Assembly (NCBI RefSeq): GCF_954871325.1 | Contig: NC_088775.1 | Location: 60,427,561 to 60,491,560, forward strand | Source: Gordionus sp. m RMFG-2023 | Lineage: Eukaryota; Nematomorpha; Gordioida; Chordodea; Parachordodidae | Direction of reading: 5' to 3' | DNA: 64,000 nt | Translations under genes and position numbers: made by a program | Notes under the pieces: model-generated | Database searches by the model: none | Told to the model about the DNA's origin: nothing | What the model saw: the letters and a program-made list of their open reading frames with translations, nothing else | Shown here: positions 22,991 to 34,521 of the stretch, in pieces | Layout: each line of letters starts with the position of its first letter | Numbering within the stretch: position 1 is the stretch's first letter

Positions 22991-24198
22991 AAATGTTATT
23001 GTAAAAATCTTAGAAAATTTTTTTTAAATTCTCATTTTCCTACTTAAACTTGGATCCAAAACATAAAAAAATTATATTCGATTCATAACTTTATAACTTT
23101 GACGTTAATCTTCATTAAAGTTCAAAAACTCTTATTATTAAAAAAATTATATCAATAATATTTTTTTAAAAATTTTATCAAAATGTTTTTACAATAATTA
23201 TGGAAAGTTATTTAACTATATAAGAATGTTTTTTCACATTATGGAAATGTGTTACAACTATAACAAATCATATTATTACTGTATTTGTGCAATTTTATAT
23301 ATGATTTATTTACTATTCTTTTTTTATTAAAAAATATAAATCTTTTGAACATATCAATAATATATTTAAAAAGAAAAAATTTTTTTAAAAAATAAATATT
23401 GTTAATGGTGAAAAAAACAAGAAAATTTTACTTTTTATAACTTTTTTAAAATAGCCTAAAATTTATTTTGAAAGAGATAGATTTATTTTGGGAGAAAGAA
23501 ACAAGGGGAGGGATTGGTTATTATTGAGGTGTGGGGGGGGGGTTACTAAAAAATTTTAATTAATTATTTCTTATATTTTAATAATTTTTTTTGCACAATC
23601 ATATTTAAAATTATTTTATATGAAAACATATTTGATTTTATAAATAAAGCAATAAAATATGTTACTTTTTTTTATTATAACTAAATAAAAATATATTTTA
23701 TTAATAATTTTTTTTTGCACAATCATATTTAAAATTATTTTATATGAAAACATATTTGATTTTATAAATAAAACAATAAAATATGTTACTTTTTTTTATT
23801 ATAACTAAATAAAAATATAAAATAAAATACAAATCTGATTTATTTTAAAAGTACCATGAAAACAAATAATATATTATTAAAAAGAGGAAAAAGGGAGTGT
23901 TTCGAAGAAACAGAAAATAAATTCAAATTATATTAATTATTGAAAAAATTTTCAGGCATTAATTATTTTTTTGAGATAAAAAATTATCACGATAAAAGTT
24001 TGTCTTGACATAGCTTTGGTTCATCTAAAAAAAGTCTGCAATTCACAGTACGAATAGGTTTTAAGCAGTAACCCCCCCCCCCCCCTTCCTCGCGATTTTT
24101 ATAATAAACATCTTGTTAATATAAATTGTATTGCTATATTATATTAAATTGTTTTAAATCACGAACTTCCCCATTCCCAATAATTTATTCTTTCTCTA
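22991..24198. other. AT-rich stretch with a 127-base tandem duplication and long C run
   Basis: The unit at about 23570-23695 is repeated almost perfectly at 23697-23822 (shared TTTTTTTTGCACAATCATAT and GTTACTTTTTTTTATTATAA). A run of about 15 C starts at 24073. No gene is recognised. The position 23960-24050 matches the edge of the repeat at 8480-8573. Confidence 0.6.
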
Positions 24199-24673
24199 TG
24201 TTGCAAGTGAGTGCAAGCTGAAGTTGTGTATAGAAAGTTGATTAATTTATTATCGATGTTAATTAGATCTCTCACTTAGAATTCTTATTATAGTGGAATC
24301 TAAATAAAGAAAGAATAAAATTTATTTAAAGAAATTAGGATAAATATATATATATATAATATAAAAAGAAAACGAATTAATGAACTTGACTATTTTATTT
24401 CGATAGTGAATAAAATATAAAATTTATAAAAAATTATAATAAAAAATTTAATGATATCGAATGGTAAAAAATTAGAGTTTTTGTACTCATAAATTAAATT
24501 ATTTACAGTTATCGCTATACAAAAATATATTTAAACAATTTATAAACTAAAAAAAACTAAATATTCAAATCTCTTTTCAATTTGCTTCTTTCTGTTTATC
24601 ATAAATATAATCTACCGTTAAACATGAAAATTACACAAAATAAAATTTGAATATATCGACAAATATTATAATA
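24199..24673 (-). repeat. Left LTR, first part (up to the Helitron)
   Basis: Matches 34522-35005 of the right LTR, beginning TGTTGC and including GATCTCTCACTTAGAATTCT. It stops at ...ATTATAATA, where the Helitron terminus CTAG begins. The remaining 132 bases of this LTR follow the Helitron at 29464-29595. Confidence 0.93.
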
Positions 24674-24837
24674 CTAGTTGAAAACCCGTCAAGTATGACG
24701 GGAATAGAAAATTATATGAATTTTTTTTTAATACCTTTTTTTTTTAAATAAAGGAGAATCTTCTGTGAGAATTAGTTCCTTAAAATAATTTAATTATTTT
24801 ATATATATTAAATAGATAAACTTTTGTTTGATTTAAT

Positions 24838-25870
24838 TTAGCATTTTGAGGTTGAGGTAAAGAACCTAATTGAGGTTTGATATATTTAAATTTTATTTGA
24901 TTACGTATTTCATGGATTCGTACCTTAAAATAAGTTAATTATATATGTAGATCTTAAATAAATAAACTTTTGTTTGGCTAGAAATATTTATCTTTTCAGG
25001 CGTCGTTGTTAAGGGAATTGTAGAAATAAAAGTGTAAGGGAATTTTGTTTTATACTTTTGCCTAAAACGGGCAGCGCATGCACGAATCATAACAGTTTTA
25101 TTGGATAAGTCAATGGGAAAAGATTGATTTTTTAGTATTTTAAGGTTGAGTTAAAGAACCTAATTGAGGTTTTATATATTTAGATTTTATTTGATTAAGC
25201 ATTTCATTAATAAGTTCCTTAAAATAATTTTACTTATTTTATACAATTAAATAAATAGGTAAATTTTTTTTTGCTGGAATTGTATATATTTTTATGCGTC
25301 GTTGTTAAAGGAATTTTAGAAATATAAGTGTTGGGGAAGTTTGTTTTATACTTTTGCCTAAAACGGGCAGCGCATGCACGCATCATAGTATCTTTATTTG
25401 ATAAATCAGTAAATATAAATTAGTAGTTAGAGTGGTAGGTAATGAAACTAATCTAGTTTTGATATATTTGGATTTTATCTGATAACGCATTTCATTAATA
25501 GTTTTTTAAAATAATTTTATTATTTTATACAATTTAATTAATAGGTAAACTTTTGTTTGGATGGAATTAATTATTTTATTATGCGTCGTTGTTAAAGGAA
25601 TTTTAGATTTTTTTTTCGACTTTTGCGTATGGGTAGCGTTTGTACTAATCAAAGTTTATTTGATGAATAAGTGGGAAAAGATTGATTTAAATTTGCATTT
25701 TGAGGCGTAGGTAATGAAACCAATTGAGGTTTGTTATTTTTAGATTTTTTTTTATGACGTAATTTATGAATATTACGCAATTTACGATCACCTTCCTTAA
25801 ATAATGAAAGTTTTTATAAAAACTAATTAATAAATAAACTTTTTTTGATTTGGAAGAATTTCTAGTTTCC
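24838..25870. repeat. Tandem repeat inside the Helitron, units of about 270-300 bases
   Basis: About four diverged copies in a row. Landmarks recur in each: ATTTTGAGGTTGAGGTAAAG, AACTTTTGTTTGG, GCGTCGTTGTTAAAGGAATT, GGGCAGCGCATGCACG and GGGAAAAGATTGATTT. The last copies are shortened. The array gives the element most of its left half. No coding sense is evident. Confidence 0.8.
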
Positions 25871-26983
25871 ATTCTTCTTAAAAACCGTTAATAATCACCG
25901 TATTATTTGCAATGTTTCATTCATTCCTAGTTCCTCATTATTTCACAATTTTGCCTAATTTGGCAATATGATTATTTATTAAATAAAGAGGTCAACTAAA
26001 AATTAAATTAAAATTGCTAAGTTTATTTGTAAAGGTAAATATTTTACTGTGAAGGTAACAATGATGGGATTCTTAAATTTTTCCACTATTATATGGTATT
26101 TTAATTTTAATTGGCTAAATATAAGATATCTTTATTTGTTGAATTGATAATTTAATAATTACTTGGATTAGTTGTTTGAGCATTTTTATTCCATAAATTT
26201 GAACAGTAATTGAGATAATTATTTTTTAAATAATTTAGTCATATACTATATTTTGAGTATATAATTTTTTAATAGCCTTGTAATTTTTAAGGATATAAAG
26301 ACTTTGTAACTTTTGTTCGTGACAATAATTATTTCAATGCCCAAAAATTCCATTGTACATATCGAAGAAGGATTATAATAGTTAAAATTAAATTAAAATT
26401 ATTTCGGTTATTTGTAAAGAAAAATATTTTACTTGAGAGGGTTAGATTGAGGGGAATCATAAATATTTTCACTATTATACGAATTTTTTCTTTAAATTTA
26501 GTTTTTAATTGGCTAAAATAATATATCTTTAAATGTTGAATTGATATTTTGATAATTACTTGCGTTGGTTATTTGAGCATTTAAATTCCAATAAATTGGA
26601 AGCTTAAATGATATGATTATTTATTAAATAATAGGGGTCAACTAAAAATTAAATTAAAATTATTAAGTTTATTTGTAAATATTTTACTTGATAGGGTTAG
26701 ATTGAAGGGAATTATAAATATTTTCACTATTATACGGATTATTTCTTTAAGTTTAGTTTTTATTTGGCTAAATATAATAAATCCTTAATTGTTGCATTGA
26801 TATTTTAATAATTACTTGGGTTGGTTATTTGAGCATTTTAATTCCAATAAATTTGAATGTAAATTTATATGATTAAATTAAAATGATTATTTATTAAATA
26901 ATAGGGGTCAACTAAAAATCATTAAATTTATTTGTAAAGATAAATATTTTATTTGATAGGGTTAGATTGAAGGGTAAAAAAAG

Positions 26984-27138
26984 TTTTTTTTAAATACCCG
27001 GCCAGGCATAAAAAATTTTTAAAGGTCAGGCCATATATTTTGTAAATCTATTAGCTATAAAAATTAAGGCCAGGCCAATAATAATTTTTTTATAAAAAGC
27101 TGGATCGGCCATACAAATAGTATCTCTGCAGGTCTCTG
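26984..27138. mobile_element. Remnant of the CAGAGACC MITE family
   Basis: GC-rich islands ACCCGGCCAGGC and GGCCAGGCC between poly-A/T, ending AGTATCTCTGCAGGTCTCTG at 27138, match the right half of the complete copy at 59140-59428. The left end is missing. It sits inside a satellite unit of the Helitron. Confidence 0.7.
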
Positions 27139-27167
27139 ATATAAAGGTTAATTATATCAAAAAGAAG

Positions 27168-28129
27168 GGAATAGGAAAAAAACCTTAAAAGAACCCTTTG
27201 GAAAAAAACCACCAAAAAAACCCCATGGAAAAAAAATTAGAGGATGCTTTTACCATTTGTGTCAAAGTACCCATAGAAAAATTCAGAAGCTAGGTAAGGA
27301 AAGCCAATTAAGCTTCTGTGGCATGATGAAAGGTTTAGCATTTCCTTTATGTAATATGATGGCCAATGCAATGACATTCCTGAGATCGGTTAATCCGATG
27401 GTAAGGTTATTCTTGATTACGTTTTTCAAATTTGGTAAGGAATAAACACCCATCAATCTTGGAATTGATTAAAAAAATAAAATGTGAGGTGGCTAACGAT
27501 GAAACCAAACTTGAAGGATGGAGTGTAGTTAGTTGGACACCGAAAACGAAATCGCAGAGTAATAATACCCAGATTCGGTTAAAGAAACTTTGCAAGGAAT
27601 ACTGTGATGGGGTGTGAAGCCTTCTAGATTTTATAATAGCGATTTTCTTCAATATTCGATGTCAACCCATATAATTATTATTCTAAATTATTAAATTTGT
27701 ATATACATAATCATGATTTACCAATAAAATATATATATTTTATTACAAAATTTTGTCAAATTAAGTCTACTTAATATCATAATTAGGATATTTTACTATA
27801 GCAAATAATTTTTATGAAAATAAAAAATACATGGGTTATTTTACTGGGGTATTTATTCCCAGTACCAATTTGAATATATTTTATCTTTATGCATTTTTTA
27901 TGGAAGGTATATGAGTCATCTTTAAATAATGAATTAGGGCCTAAAAAAATTAGCATATTAATAAATTATATTTTTATAATATTTTTTTTATAAAATACTA
28001 ATTTGTCTATACCTTATAAATATGAGTATATCTATTATAATCCAAATAAAAATATACCTATATTATTAGGTCTTAAGTAAATTCTATAAATATGAATTTT
28101 AAAAAATCTGGGGTTTTTTCCTGGATTCC
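27168..28129 (+). mobile_element. Short MULE copy
   Basis: Ends are GGAATAGGAAAAAAACC at the left and GGGGTTTTTTCCTGGATTCC at the right, an imperfect inverted repeat. Coding remnants at 27241-27617 match the larger MULE at 51555-52918: GCFYHLCQSTHRKIQKLG, then the C-terminal block NKHPSILELIKKIKCEVA. The part between them is deleted and the frame is broken. Of the two 3' non-coding blocks, 27745-27870 is inverted relative to the larger copy and 27940-28129 is in the same orientation, so this copy is rearranged. No 9-base duplication is seen. Confidence 0.75.
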
Positions 28130-29221
28130 AATCAGAGAGGCACCAATATAACCTTTTATGCTATATCAGTGGATAAAAAAATAATATTTTTATTATAAGA
28201 TACACTTATTCTTCTTTTTAACAAAAATATTTGTTGATTATTAATTTAAGTCATAAAAATGCCTTACAATATTAATAAAAATTATAGTCATTTATAGTGT
28301 TGTGCAGATTTAATTCAAATATTTTTTAATTTATATATAAATAAAATTATTTGACTTGCAAAAAATTTAATGATTCTTTTTAATGTAAATCAATTTATAT
28401 TTTTTAAATGTTTTATAAAATAGTATAAAAAATAAATTTTATTATCAAACATGATGTTAATAAGAAAAAACAAAGAAGGATTATAATAGTTAAACTTAAA
28501 TTAAAATTATTTAGGTTATTTGTAAAGAAAAATATTTTACTTGAGAGGGTTAGATTGAGGGGAATCATAAATATTTTCACTATTATACGGATTTTTCCTT
28601 TAAATTTAGTTTTTAATTGGCTAAAATAATATATCTTTAGAATTGATATTTTGATAATTACTTGCGTTGGTTATTTGAGCATTTAAATTCCAATAAATTG
28701 GAAACTTAAATGATATGATTATTTATTAAATAATAGGGGCCAACTAAAAATTAAATTAAAATTATTAAGTTTATTTGTAAAGATAAATATTCTACTTGAT
28801 AGGGTTAGATTGAAGGGAATTATAAATATTTTCTATATTATACGGATTATTTCTTTAAATTTAGTTTTTATTTGGCTAAATATAATAAATCCTTAATTGT
28901 TGCATTGATATTTTAATAATTATGGTTATTTGATCATTTTAATTCCAATAAATATGAATGTAAATCTTCTTAAAAATATAAAAAGGTTGTGATCTTCTTA
29001 AAAATCATTAAAAGAACGTTAATTAAAAATGGTTGATTATTAATTAATAAAACAAAGAAAATAAATTTAAACCATTAAAATAGATAGAAAATAAATTTAA
29101 ACTAATAAAATAAAACCTTAATAAACCAATAAAAATAAAGATTAATTAGCCAATAAAAATATAAAATAATAGCAAAATAATAAAGTATATAAGAAAGATT
29201 ATATTACAAAATTTAATATAG

Positions 29222-29290
29222 AAGGTGGTTGAGCGGGAAGAACGCTTGCCTTTAAATCGTTAAGTCATGGGTTCGAATCCCGTTGTATAC
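29222..29290 (+). tRNA. tRNA-like sequence with pol III promoter boxes (possible SINE head)
   Basis: TGGTTGAGCGG fits an internal A box and GGTTCGAATCCC fits a B box exactly, about 35 bases apart. The T arm folds well (ATGGG, loop TTCGAAT, CCCGT). The anticodon arm is poor (CTTG against TTAAG with a long loop around CTTTAAATC). The 5' side does not pair with TGTATAC at the 3' side, so the acceptor stem fails. I read it as a tRNA pseudogene or tRNA-derived SINE head within the Helitron rather than a working tRNA. Two 48-base tandem units (AAGAAGATAGGAAAGTTGAT) follow at 29345-29440. Confidence 0.5.
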
Positions 29291-29463
29291 AAAAAATTTT
29301 CTTAAAATTTAACATCAGAGAAATATAGTCTCCATCGATTTATTTAACAATAAGAAGATAGGAAAGTTGATAGGAAAAATAAAAATTAACATTAAGAAGA
29401 TAGGAAAGTTGATGAGAAAAATAAAAATTAACATTAAGGATATACGAAAACGTTCAATATAGA

Positions 29464-29595
29464 TAATTAAACGTACTTATAATAAGAAAAATTTGAATAT
29501 ATCGATAAGTATTATAATATAATTAAACGAACTCATAACAAGAAATATTTGCATAAATAAAACAATATTGTCTAACTATCTACATAATCACGACA
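29464..29595 (-). repeat. Left LTR, second part (beyond the Helitron)
   Basis: Matches the right LTR from TAATTAAACG to the terminal CACGACA (35124). Immediately inside is the purine tract of the fossil on the minus strand. Confidence 0.92.
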
Positions 29596-30024
29596 CCTTC
29601 CTCCTTAAATTTGTCCTTCCTATTCTATTGACTCTTCAGCTAAATTCCCTTTAATAACCTCTTCTTAAATGGGCCGGGATACTACCGAACTGTCATTAGC
29701 TACATATAGTGACAGGCAAACTCGCATTTTCCCTGTCAGCTATTCTTGACAGCAACACACCGTAACGATTCTGAGCTTCTTCCCTAGCCGCGTCTAACCA
29801 TCTTCTGGATTCCACCGTCCCGTCTATTTCTCTAATTTCTATTTTAATGTATTTATTCCCAATTCTAAAATACGACGCCATATATAAACGAATTTAATTA
29901 TACATGTATAACAATATATATATATCACCCTCACTATTATTATAATCCTAACTCATGATATCTCTCTCAATTGCAACTTTATTGGCTTGTTACTGTATAT
30001 GATTATCATAATGTCCTTCAACAT

Positions 30025-30535
30025 CATTTAAAATCAAGATTCTCATAATTGTCACTTGTTACCACAAACGAATCGACTATGTTTATCGACAATTTTAAAA
30101 TTTCCACAGTTATGATTCTCATAATTTAACCAGAGTTGTTTAACAACAACTCAATCATGTATATCATCAACATTTAAAATCAAGATTCTCATAATTGTCA
30201 CTTGTTACCACCAACAAATCGATTATGTTTAACAACAATCATAAAATTTCTACAGTTATGATTCTCATAATTTAACCATAGTTGTTTAACAACAACTCAA
30301 TCATGTATATCATCAACATTTAAAATCAAGATTCTCATAATTGTCACTTGTTACCACAAACAAAACGATTATGTTTATCAACAATTTTAAAATTTCCACA
30401 GTTTTGATTCTCATAATTTAACCAGAGTTGTTTAACCTCACTTATGTATATCATCAACATTTAAAATCAAGATTCATAATTGTCACTTGTTACCACAGAC
30501 AAATCGATTATGTTTATCTTCCATTTTAAAATTTC
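30025..30535. repeat. 146-base tandem repeat, about 3.5 units
   Basis: Units begin CATTTAAAATCAAGATTCTC at 30025, 30171 and 30317 (period 146) and again at 30458 after a shortened unit. They contain TTGTCACTTGTTACCAC, AATTTCCACAGTTATGATTC and AGAGTTGTTTAACAACAACT. The array lies inside the Ty3 fossil between the integrase end and the 3' LTR, and its last unit overlaps the end of the integrase region. Confidence 0.9.
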
Positions 30536-33500
30536 CACGTTTAATAATTGCCCCTCTAGGTCTTAATTGTTTAATATGTCTGAAACATACTCCGGCTTGT
30601 CCTTCAATTTCTACTTCTACCTTTCTTCCTATATTTCTTCTTACTATACCTTTCCCCCATTTAATTGGACCATCAAAAAGTAGTATTCAAACTAAGCTAC
30701 CAACCTTAAATTTCTCACAATAAGAAATATCCTTTTGCTTTACTTTTTCTTTCAAAAAATATAATTCAGTTCTTGTTTTTCTACCTAAAAACATCTCTGC
30801 TGGAGAAGTCCCCTTGCTAGTCTTAGTATTGTTATATGCTAATAATAATAACCACCATTTTCCCTCTCCATATTTTTCTTTTTTTAACGATAGCTACCAT
30901 TCGTTCAGCTTGTCCATTACTTCTTAGATAATGTGGTGGAGATAATAAATGTTCAATCTTCCATCTATCACAAAACTTATCAAATGCTCTACCTCTGAAC
31001 GCTGGACAACCATCAGATACTAATGTCTTCATTAATCCATATTTACTTACAAAATCTTTTAACTTATTCAACGCTACTTTTGTAGATAGGCCAAATACCT
31101 GTTGACAATCTATCTATTTTGAACCAGCATCTACCATAATAAAGTACTTTTTCCTTTCAAATTCTAAAAAATCTACGTGTATTCTTTCACATGGCACATT
31201 TGTCTCTGGTCATTTATCTTCCTTATTTTTTGCCGGTAAATTAGCACACATATTACATGTTTCACAGCTCTTAGCTAATTCTTCTATTTCCTTATTCATT
31301 CTTGGCCACCAAATATATTCTGTTGCTTTATTCTTCATTCTTTCTATACCTTGATGTCCTGTATGTACCGCTGTTAAAAGGTCTCTTCTTAACTTACTTG
31401 GTATCACTAAGCGATATCCTCTCATTAAATAATTGTCTTCTATATTCAATTCACTCTTAATGTTTTTAAAGGACTGATCTTCATCTTTCCATTCTTTATC
31501 TCCCTTCAGACAAGCTCTAATTCGTTAATTCTTCATCTTGTTGAGAAATCTTAGCTACCAGCTCTAAAGTGCCTTTCTCTTGTATCTATCTTTAAGGCTC
31601 TTATAACATTACTATTAAGTCCCTCTGCTTCACTATATTCTAAACTATATATCATTGGCTCTTTGTCATCAAAGTCCTTATCAAACAATCTCGATAAAAT
31701 ATCTGGTAAACAATTCTGTTTACCTGCTCTGAATCTTATTTCAAAATCAAAATTCCCTACCAATATAAGCCATTTCTGTAGCCTTGGTGAAATCATCAAC
31801 TCCTTATTATTTTTCTTAAAGAGCCCTACTCAAGGTTTGTGATCAGTATATAACAAAAATCTTCGGCCTAACAAATACTCTCTACATTTGGTCAAACCAA
31901 ACTTGACAGTTAATGCTTCCTTCTCTATTGTTGAATAATTCTTCTCAGTATTGCTATTGACACAAATAAGATAGGCTTTTCTATATTGTCAACTATTTGT
32001 AATAAAATTCCTCCTATACCTTCATTAGAAGCGTCTACTGCAAGAACAATATCTAATTTCTCATCGAAGCAATTTAGTATAGGTTTACTTATCATCTTTA
32101 TCTTCAATCTTTCAAAACTTTCTTTTTGGGCTGTTCCCCATTCAAACTTATTATTTTTCTTCAATACATTATATAATGGTGTAGCAATTTCAGCAAAATC
32201 TTGTATAAAACGATGATAATAATTCGTAGCCCCTAAAAACTACTGTAATTCAGATTTATTATTTGGCGCTCTCATATTCACTATCTTGTCTATATTCTTC
32301 GAAATTGGAGTAATTTTATTTCCTTTAATAAAATGACCTAAATACCTTATTCCTCGTACTCCAAAAACGCTTTTCTTCATATTAGCTCTTAAGTCATTTT
32401 CTAATATTATATCTAATACTTTAACTAATCTAGTATTATGTTCTTCTTCGGTTCTACCTGATATTAAAACATCATCTAAATAAAACATTCCATCTAAACC
32501 TTGAAATAAAGAAGCCATCGTTCTTTGAAATATCGCAGCTGAAACTTTCAATCCAAACGGTAAACGACAGAAAGCAAATAATCCTCTAATAGTTAACAAT
32601 CTACTTGTTTTCTCATTCACTTTAATCTGTAAATATGCATTCGAGAAATCTATCTTCGAAAAAAAAGTAGCTCCTCTCAGGTTCGCTAATAACTGTTCTA
32701 TCCTCGGTAATGGATAACTAACTGTGATAATCCATGGATTTAACGAAACTCTATAATCTATGCATAGTCTTAAACTATTATCTGCTTTGGACTAACGGTG
32801 TCGCCCAGTCGCTATGCACTATAGGTCGTATTATACCTTTCTTCAACCAATTATTTAATTCCTTATCAACCTCATCTATCCAAGAAAACGGTAATCTTCT
32901 TACTCCGCAAAATTTAGGCTGGTAGTCTCTTAATAATCTTAAATCTACTTCAACATCTTTTAGCGTACCTAACTCCTCTTTAAAAACCTCCATGTATTGA
33001 TCTAAAATTATACTTATTTCATGGCTGCATTTATCTTCAACAATCTCTTCCTGTTCTGTTATCTTCTTAATTCTCTGCTTGCAGATTTCAACTGGTGTTG
33101 CCTCAATAGAATTTATACCTCTAGAACTATTATTTTCTTCGTCTCTATATTCAATTAAAAACTCCGGAGTTCGATTTCTAAGTTTATCGAGAACTACATC
33201 TTGTTTATCTACTATATTATGCAACTTAAGTTTATCGAAATCACTCTCTATCGTTTCCTTATTTTCATCATTCATTCTCAAGATATTTTCAATAAAGACC
33301 GGGTCTAATATTTTTATATCTCCCCAACCTAAAATTGGCTCAATATTCAAAGTAGTTATCCATAAAGTTATACCTCTATTAATTCCAGGTAATCTTCTGT
33401 AATAACCTAAAATTTTCACTACGCTACCATCTAATTGTTTGGCTCTTATCTTTTTTATAACAAATTCTTTTCCTGGCCAAAATTTATTAAAATCCTTTAT

Positions 33501-34262
33501 ACTCATCAAACTAATTTCTGCTCCTGTATCTAATAAAAAACATATTTCAGCTCCCTCAATCTTTATCTTTATTCTCGGGCATCTATTTTTCATTAAAAAA
33601 TCCTCTAATTCAACCTTTCGTACGTCTACCAAAGTTGCATCTTTCGATTTATATATATCAAAATTTCTCCTCTCTATCTTTATGTCTCTCATTTTATCTC
33701 TACTTCTCTTAATACCTGATTTATAATTAACAAAATTAAAAAATTTATTATTATCACCAAAATTATCATAAAAATAATCAATAAAATTATCATTCAAAAT
33801 ATTATTAAAATTATCATTCAAATTATCATTACAATTAACATTTCCTTCTACTAGTCATTTCTTACATCTCTCTTGTGTGTGTCCATCTTGACCACACGTA
33901 TTATATCTTAATATCAAATTGTCTAATCTGCATCTAATAGCTACATGGCCATTCTTGCCACATCTCGCGCATTTTAAATCTTTCGTTAAATCACATTGTC
34001 GCGACATATGACCCGGCTGGCCCCAACTAAAACAAATTATTTGTCTATAATTATCTGTCCGTCTGTAATTATCTATATTTATCTTCTTCTCTACATCTCT
34101 CAATATATTCTTTACCTTTTCTAATTCTTTCTCTATCTTAATATATGCTGTACTTCTCCCTATGATTAAACCTAATGTAAAAACTAAAATCATAACCACA
34201 AAAACTATTAAAATTATATTTTCTAAAAATAAATTCCAAATACTCATCTGATTAATATACAT
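30536..34262 (-). pseudogene. Gag-like and pol region of the Ty3 fossil
   Basis: In minus-strand order. About 34262-33855: a Gag-like part with an N-terminal hydrophobic segment, a coiled-coil-like Lys/Glu stretch and three Cys-rich knuckles (for example CARCGKNGHVAIRC). About 33820-32240: an aspartic protease with LLDTGAEISLMS, then reverse transcriptase with FAFCRLPFGLKVS and the YLDDVLI active site. About 32200-31500: RNase H-like (LAVDASNEGIGG) and chromodomain-free connection sequence. About 31450-30540: integrase with an HHCC finger (HTGHQGIERM ... CETCNMC), the core ending SPPHYLRSNGQAER, and a GP-(Y/F)-like tail. The order PR-RT-RH-IN is that of Ty3/gypsy. The region is broken. Confidence 0.88.
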
Positions 34263-34521
34263 TATAACGTGCTTAATAAATATCTAATTAAAAAAATTTA
34301 AAAATCCTACCAAAATTAATTAAATATAAAACAATTATTAATATTATAATTAAAAAGTAAAATAAATATATCATGAATATAATTTCTTTTACCTTAAATA
34401 TCCTGGTATAAATTAGATTGAATTTTCTTAACGCTTTAGTTCCCCGAAATATTATGTAATGGTTTAATTATTAGACTGATGATCTAAGGTACAGGGTTCG
34501 ACTTTTTTCTTCGGCACCAAT

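Larger units (their letters stand above)
25985..28960. repeat. Second tandem repeat inside the Helitron, units of about 250 bases
   Basis: Copies at about 25985-26230, 26380-26630, 26630-26885 and 26890-26975 are interrupted by foreign DNA (26984-28470). They continue at 28475-28720 and 28720-28960. Shared landmarks are ATTTTACTTGATAGGGTTAG, GGAATTATAAATATTTTC, TTTGGCTAAATATAATAAAT and TTGGTTATTTGAGCATTT. Later copies are more alike than the first, suggesting amplification within the element. Confidence 0.8.
24674..29463 (-). mobile_element. Non-autonomous Helitron inserted in the left LTR
   Basis: Read on the minus strand, it starts TCTATATTGAACG at 29463. It ends at 24674 with a 7-base-pair hairpin (CCCGTCA, loop TACT, TGACGGG), seven bases, then CTAG. 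The host base on the 5' side is A and on the 3' side T, as Helitrons require. The right LTR (34522-35124) shows the uninterrupted site ATTATAATATAATTAAACG, so both ends are exact to the base. There is no target duplication, as expected. No Rep or helicase coding sequence is seen. It holds two sets of satellite-like repeats, a MITE remnant, a MULE copy and a tRNA-like sequence. Confidence 0.9.

Noticed and set aside
29222-29290. A functional tRNA gene
   Set aside because: The acceptor stem does not pair and the anticodon arm is distorted, though the pol III boxes are intact.
32778-33821. Antisense plus-strand frames across the Ty3 region as genes
   Set aside because: They are shadows of the pol coding strand with no domain of their own.
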